Shown in pieces: positions 60,501-64,000 of a DNA stretch of 64,000 nucleotides (the stretch's first letter is position 1; the number at the start of each line of letters is the position of its first letter). Under the pieces are notes generated by a model, which saw nothing but the letters and a program-made list of their open reading frames with translations, ran no database searches and was not told the DNA's origin. Where the stretch lies: assembly GCA_016875195.1 (NCBI GenBank), contig VGRY01000002.1, positions 1 to 64,000 on the forward strand, read 5' to 3'. Origin of the DNA: Deltaproteobacteria bacterium (GTDB taxonomy: Bacteria; Desulfobacterota; BSN033; UBA1163). The position numbers and the translations under genes were made by a program.

Positions 60501-62909
60501 ATGAAGGTTTCTCTCAACTGGCTTAAAGATTATGTTGATCTCCGGATAGGGTTGAAGGATTTGACCAATCTTCTGACCATGGCAGGGTTAGAGGTTGAAG
60601 AAGCCATATCTACAGGCCAGGGGTTTGAGAAGGTTGTTGTGGCTGAGATTCAATCCATCAAACGACATCCCAATGCGGACCGTCTTTCCCTGGTCAAAGC
60701 CAGTACCGACCGAGAACAATTTTCGATTGTCTGTGGCGCTACCAATATACGGGAAGGGCAGAGGGTCCCTCTGGCTCTGGTCGGAGCGAAACTTCCCAAT
60801 GGCATTGAAATCAAACGCTCAAAGATCCGGGGAGAGCCCTCCGAGGGAATGCTTTGCTCGGAGATTGAACTGGGTTTAGGTCAGGATGCCACAGGCATCA
60901 TGATCCTCGATCGCGACGTTTCTCTGGGAGCGAACCTCGGGGAAACTCTTGGATTGGCGGATACTGTTCTCGATATCAGCATTACGCCGAATCGCCCGGA
61001 TTGCCTCTGTGTGATCGGCATCGCAAGAGAGATTGCGGCTCTCACGGATCAGCGAATCAAAACTCCGGACCATAGGCTCTCTGATCAGGGAAGCGAGATC
61101 CATCAACGGACTTCTGTGACGCTACTGGATCCAGATCTATGTCCCCGATATGTGGCGCGCATGATTGAAGGCGTGCAGATTGGTCCTTCTCCCCATTGGA
61201 TGAAAAGCAGGTTGGAGAAAGTGGGCATTCGATCCATCAGCAATGTCGTCGATGTGACCAACTATGTGATGATGGAATACGGGCAACCTCTTCATGCCTT
61301 CGATTTTGAATTCCTGGAAGAGGGTAGAATCGTGGTCCGGCGAGCCCGAAAGGGTGAGGAGTTTGTCACGCTGGATGGAGTTCGAAGGTCTCTTGACGAA
61401 GAGATGCTGATGATTTGCGATGGAGTGAAGCCGGTGGCCATTGCCGGTGTGATGGGAGGGCTCAATTCGGAGATCCGAGCCGAGACCCGGACTGTTTTCC
61501 TGGAGAGCGCTTACTTCCATCCGATGAACAATCGGAGGACTTCCAAAAAGCTCGGTTTTGAGACAGAGGCGTCCTATCGGTTTGGAAGAGGAATCGATTA
61601 TGGCGGCTGCATGAATGCTGCCAGCCGTGCCCTCTCGTTGATTCAGGGGTTGGCAGGAGGAAGGGTGGTGGATGGGGCAGTGGATGCTTATCCTAAGCCC
61701 CTACGGCCCAATCCGATCCGATTCAGTGTCCGCAGAGCGAACCGAATTCTGGGAACGGAGATTCCTGCCCAACAGGTCAAGACCTATCTGGAGCGTCTGG
61801 ACCTGGATGTCCAGACAGAGGATCCCTCCACCTTGATCGTTACCCCTCCTTCTTATCGAGGCGATCTTGAAAGGGAGATCGATCTGGTCGAGGAGGTAGC
61901 GCGCTTGGATGGGTATGAGAATATTCCACTCACCCTTCCCCAAGGGCCTCCGTCATCTGAGGAGCGAAGCAAGGAATTTACTCTTGAAGAGTTGGCCAAA
62001 GACCTCCTCATTCAGCATGGTTACAATGAAGTGATCACCTATAGTTTTACGACTCCCCATTCTCTCGATGGATTCCGCCTCACTCCGGACGATCCGAGAA
62101 GAAAGTGCCTTCCTATTCTGAACCCCCTGACAGAGGATACTTCCGTCATGAGAACGTCGCTCCTCCCGGGTCTGATGGAAGCTGTGCGTTACAACCTCTC
62201 GTATAAGAACGCCAATCTCAAGCTGTTCGAGTTGAAAAAGATCTATCTGACGGCAGCGGGGGGGCGACTCCCAAAGGAAGTCAAATCTTTAACAGGACTG
62301 GCCATGGGGATGGATGGAGATCTCCATTGGGCCTCTTCAGCGAGACCGGTTGATTTTTACGACGTCAAGGGATGCCTTGAAGATCTCTTCCGATCACTAC
62401 AGATCAAAGGGATAACATTTGCGAGGACGGAGGAGGTTCCTTATCTCCACCCCGGTAAATCAGCGAAGGTCATCTGCGGCGAAGAGACGCTGGGTGTTGT
62501 GGGCGAGGTCCATCCGGAGACATTAGGCCAATATGGAATTCCTGGAAAGGCATATCTCTTTGAGATTGATTTCGATCGAATGGTCACCCATGCAGAGGAG
62601 GGCAAGAAATTTCGCTCCCTGCCGAAATTTCCAGCGGTCTACCGGGATCTCTCTCTCGTCGTGGAGGATCAACTCGAGGCGGAAAATGTGGAGGAGGCAA
62701 TCCGTCTATTGAAGCAACCTCTTATTGATGAGGTCATGCTATTTGATGTCTATCAAGGAAATCCGGTTCCCCAGGGTAAAAAGAGCCTCGCTTATCGAAT
62801 CCGGTACCAATCCAGCGACCGGACCCTGACAGACGATGAGGTAAACCGATATCACGAAAAGATCATTTCCCGGTTAAGGGAGATTTTCAAAGCGGAACTG
62901 AGAGGGTAG
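60501..62909 (+). CDS. pheT: Phenylalanine-tRNA ligase beta subunit
   Basis: This 802-residue subunit has an N-terminal tRNA-binding EMAP-like domain (KVVVAEIQSIKRHPNADRLSLVKA, residues 40-150). B3/B4 editing follows (GVQIGPSPHWMKSRLEKVGIRSISNVVDVTNYVMMEYGQPLHAFD), then B5, the catalytic-like core and the C-terminal ferredoxin-fold anticodon-binding domain (FPAVYRDLSLVVED...YRIRYQSSDRTLTDDEVN). With PheS it forms the heterotetramer that charges and proofreads tRNA-Phe. Confidence 0.96.
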   Translation: MKVSLNWLKDYVDLRIGLKDLTNLLTMAGLEVEEAISTGQGFEKVVVAEIQSIKRHPNADRLSLVKASTDREQFSIVCGATNIREGQRVPLALVGAKLPNGIEIKRSKIRGEPSEGMLCSEIELGLGQDATGIMILDRDVSLGANLGETLGLADTVLDISITPNRPDCLCVIGIAREIAALTDQRIKTPDHRLSDQGSEIHQRTSVTLLDPDLCPRYVARMIEGVQIGPSPHWMKSRLEKVGIRSISNVVDVTNYVMMEYGQPLHAFDFEFLEEGRIVVRRARKGEEFVTLDGVRRSLDEEMLMICDGVKPVAIAGVMGGLNSEIRAETRTVFLESAYFHPMNNRRTSKKLGFETEASYRFGRGIDYGGCMNAASRALSLIQGLAGGRVVDGAVDAYPKPLRPNPIRFSVRRANRILGTEIPAQQVKTYLERLDLDVQTEDPSTLIVTPPSYRGDLEREIDLVEEVARLDGYENIPLTLPQGPPSSEERSKEFTLEELAKDLLIQHGYNEVITYSFTTPHSLDGFRLTPDDPRRKCLPILNPLTEDTSVMRTSLLPGLMEAVRYNLSYKNANLKLFELKKIYLTAAGGRLPKEVKSLTGLAMGMDGDLHWASSARPVDFYDVKGCLEDLFRSLQIKGITFARTEEVPYLHPGKSAKVICGEETLGVVGEVHPETLGQYGIPGKAYLFEIDFDRMVTHAEEGKKFRSLPKFPAVYRDLSLVVEDQLEAENVEEAIRLLKQPLIDEVMLFDVYQGNPVPQGKKSLAYRIRYQSSDRTLTDDEVNRYHEKIISRLREIFKAELRG

Positions 62910-62910
62910 A

Positions 62911-62995
62911 TCCCCGTTAGAACAGACGGGGCGATTACCACACCCATCAACAGAGGCCGTTAACATAAACAACGGAGTTTACTAACGGGGTCAAG
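62911..62995. repeat. CCCCGTTAGA / CTAACGGGG bounded element upstream of ihfA
   Basis: CCCCGTTAGA at about 62913 and CTAACGGGG ending at 62992 bound about 80 bp, with ACAACGGAGTTTAC inside, as in the element before clpB. Confidence 0.65.
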
Positions 62996-63021
62996 ATTTT
63001 GGGGAAAGGAGGTTGAAGCTC

Positions 63022-63336
63022 ATGACGAAGGTAGATATTGTGGAGGCCATTTACGAGAAGGTCGGTTTTTCTAAGAAAGAGGTGGCCAAGATTGTGGAGT
63101 CCATCTTCGATATCATGAAAGAGCATCTCCAACAGGAGGACAAAATCAAACTTTCAGGGTTTGGAAATTTTGTCATCCGAAACAAAAGGTCGAGGCGGGG
63201 GCGCAATCCACAGACAGGGGACGATATTGAGATTACACCGAGGCGGATTTTGACTTTCAAGCCGAGTCAGGTATTGAAGGCTGCTCTCAATCGAAGGGAG
63301 ACTCCCGGGACTGAAACAACTCCCCGGAATGAGTAG
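63022..63336 (+). CDS. ihfA: Integration host factor alpha subunit (HU/IHF family)
   Basis: This protein of about 104 residues is a DNA-bending protein of the HU/IHF family: MTKVDIVEAIYEKVGFSKKEVAKIVESIFDIMKEHLQ, GFGNFVIRNKRSRRGRNPQTGDDIEI with the DNA-intercalating loop, and RRILTFKPSQVLK. Its place after pheT is characteristic of ihfA. AAAGGAGG lies 9 nt before ATG 63022; the frame opens three codons earlier. Confidence 0.93.
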   Translation: MTKVDIVEAIYEKVGFSKKEVAKIVESIFDIMKEHLQQEDKIKLSGFGNFVIRNKRSRRGRNPQTGDDIEITPRRILTFKPSQVLKAALNRRETPGTETTPRNE

Positions 63337-63361
63337 ATCCCGCATTTCATCTCATGTTAAG

Positions 63362-63445
63362 CACAGGGATCGCTGAGGTGTCAGGCTCCTATACGGCGGA
63401 ATGAATCCAAGGGCAGCCCCATCTCGGTTTGCTTGTATCCCTGTG
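63362..63445. ncRNA. Candidate structured RNA between ihfA and the MerR gene
   Basis: CACAGGGAT (63362-63370) pairs perfectly with ATCCCTGTG (63437-63445). Inside it, CTGAGGTG pairs with CATCTCGG (with G-U pairs) and GGCT with AGCC, giving three nested stems in 84 nt. I do not recognise the family. Either strand could be the transcript, and it could be a leader regulating the MerR-type gene or a small RNA. Confidence 0.4.
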
Positions 63446-63479
63446 GGATTGAGAGAAATCGGGAGTGTGAGGTGATAAC

Positions 63480-63878
63480 GTGGTAACCCGATTGCTGAGA
63501 AAGAGAGAAATGGAGTACCCCATCTCCCAGGAGAGGCTCTACTACCGGATCGGAGAGGTGAGCCGGATTACGGGGATCAAACCCCATGTGCTCCGTTACT
63601 GGGAGTCGGAATTCAAGGTCATCAAACCCCACAAAGGAGGGTCCCTCCAGCGCCTTTACAGGAGAAAGGACCTGGATCTCATCCTGAAAATCAGGAGACT
63701 TCTCTACGAGGAGGGGTTCACCATCTCCGGAGCAAAAAAGAAGATCAAAGACATTGAACGCGCGGAGAACAACAGGGTGAAGCTGAGACTGGTCGAAAGA
63801 AGATCGAGCGGGAAGGATCACGACCTGTTGTTAGCGGTCAGGGAAGAACTGAAAGGGATTCGAAGCTTGCTGGAATAG
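63480..63878 (+). CDS. MerR-family transcriptional regulator
   Basis: This 132-residue protein has an N-terminal MerR winged helix (YYRIGEVSRITGIKPHVLRYWESEFKVIKPHKGGSLQRLYRRKDLDLILKIRRLLYEEGFTI, residues 20-80) and a short helical C-terminus for dimerisation, without metal-binding cysteines. It follows ihfA in the order common in deltaproteobacteria. Its target is unknown. The GTG start is preceded by GAGGTGATAAC. Confidence 0.9.
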   Translation: MVTRLLRKREMEYPISQERLYYRIGEVSRITGIKPHVLRYWESEFKVIKPHKGGSLQRLYRRKDLDLILKIRRLLYEEGFTISGAKKKIKDIERAENNRVKLRLVERRSSGKDHDLLLAVREELKGIRSLLE

Positions 63879-63938
63879 CAGTTTTCAGATGAGAGGGACA
63901 GTTTCTGAGAAGATTGGAAAGAGTGGAAGGAGGGCGTT

Positions 63939-64000
63939 ATGAATTGGGTGGTGAGTTGTACGGCTTGTGGAAGTTCTTATGTCTATGAGTCGGGCCAAGG
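63939..64000 (+). CDS. Start of a gene running off the window (zinc-ribbon-like N-terminus)
   Basis: ATG 63939 follows GGAAGGAGGGCGTT. The visible part reads MNWVVSCTACGSSYVYESGQ, with a CxxC that could begin a zinc ribbon. The rest lies beyond the edge, so no function can be given. Confidence 0.6.
   Translation, partial: MNWVVSCTACGSSYVYESGQ

Noticed and set aside
1-64000. CRISPR arrays
   Set aside because: Repeats found are palindromic intergenic elements of variable word content; none shows regularly spaced direct repeats with spacers, and no cas genes are present.

Overview
This 64 kb window is a bacterial chromosome segment, most likely from an uncultured anaerobic deltaproteobacterium (Desulfobacterota). 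The order thrS-infC-rpmI-rplT-pheS-pheT-ihfA-merR at the right end is typical of that group. Ferredoxin-rich redox genes, a large molybdopterin operon and many imperfect-palindrome intergenic repeats fit the same picture. This placement is an inference from gene content and order; no 16S gene is present.

Layout. 0-6.4 kb: a minus-strand redox operon encodes a ferredoxin-domain protein, a cysteine-rich protein of unknown function, an FAD/NAD oxidoreductase, a CooF-like ferredoxin and a CooS-like protein that has lost nearly all ligands of the CO-oxidising C-cluster. A small plus-strand ferredoxin follows. 6.8-12.4 kb: a DUF169 protein, a membrane hybrid histidine kinase and a compact restriction-modification pair. 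12.4-18.9 kb: a minus-strand molybdenum-cofactor operon (two moeA-type genes, moaA, moaC, a MOSC gene and a mog/moaB gene) headed by a Moco riboswitch with a downstream terminator. 18.9-25.7 kb: a B12-binding radical SAM enzyme, an iron-type ABC importer, deoC and a BrnT/BrnA toxin-antitoxin pair at the head of the same run of genes.

26-31.4 kb is accessory DNA: two overlapping tyrosine recombinase genes flanked by short inverted repeats, a large zinc-ribbon protein with nitrilase-like catalytic motifs next to a LysM/peptidoglycan-binding protein, and a 196-bp MITE with 20-bp terminal inverted repeats and a perfect 8-bp target duplication. 31.5-47.2 kb is a transport region: two divergent FbpABC-type importers, a UgpBAEC-like importer, a PiT phosphate transporter and a HAD phosphatase. 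Together they suggest organophosphate or phosphate scavenging.

47.4-64 kb is housekeeping: mutS, pcm, tsaD, rsmA, clpB, tRNA-Val(GAC), thrS, infC (apparently starting with ATC), rpmI, rplT, pheS, pheT, ihfA, a MerR gene and the start of one more gene. A structured-RNA candidate lies between ihfA and the MerR gene.

The most distinctive candidates for a second look are the CooS-like operon without a C-cluster, the nitrilase-like/LysM pair, the two-recombinase unit, the MITE, the Moco riboswitch and the seven-copy palindromic repeat family. Family assignments rest on motifs read by eye; no database search was run.
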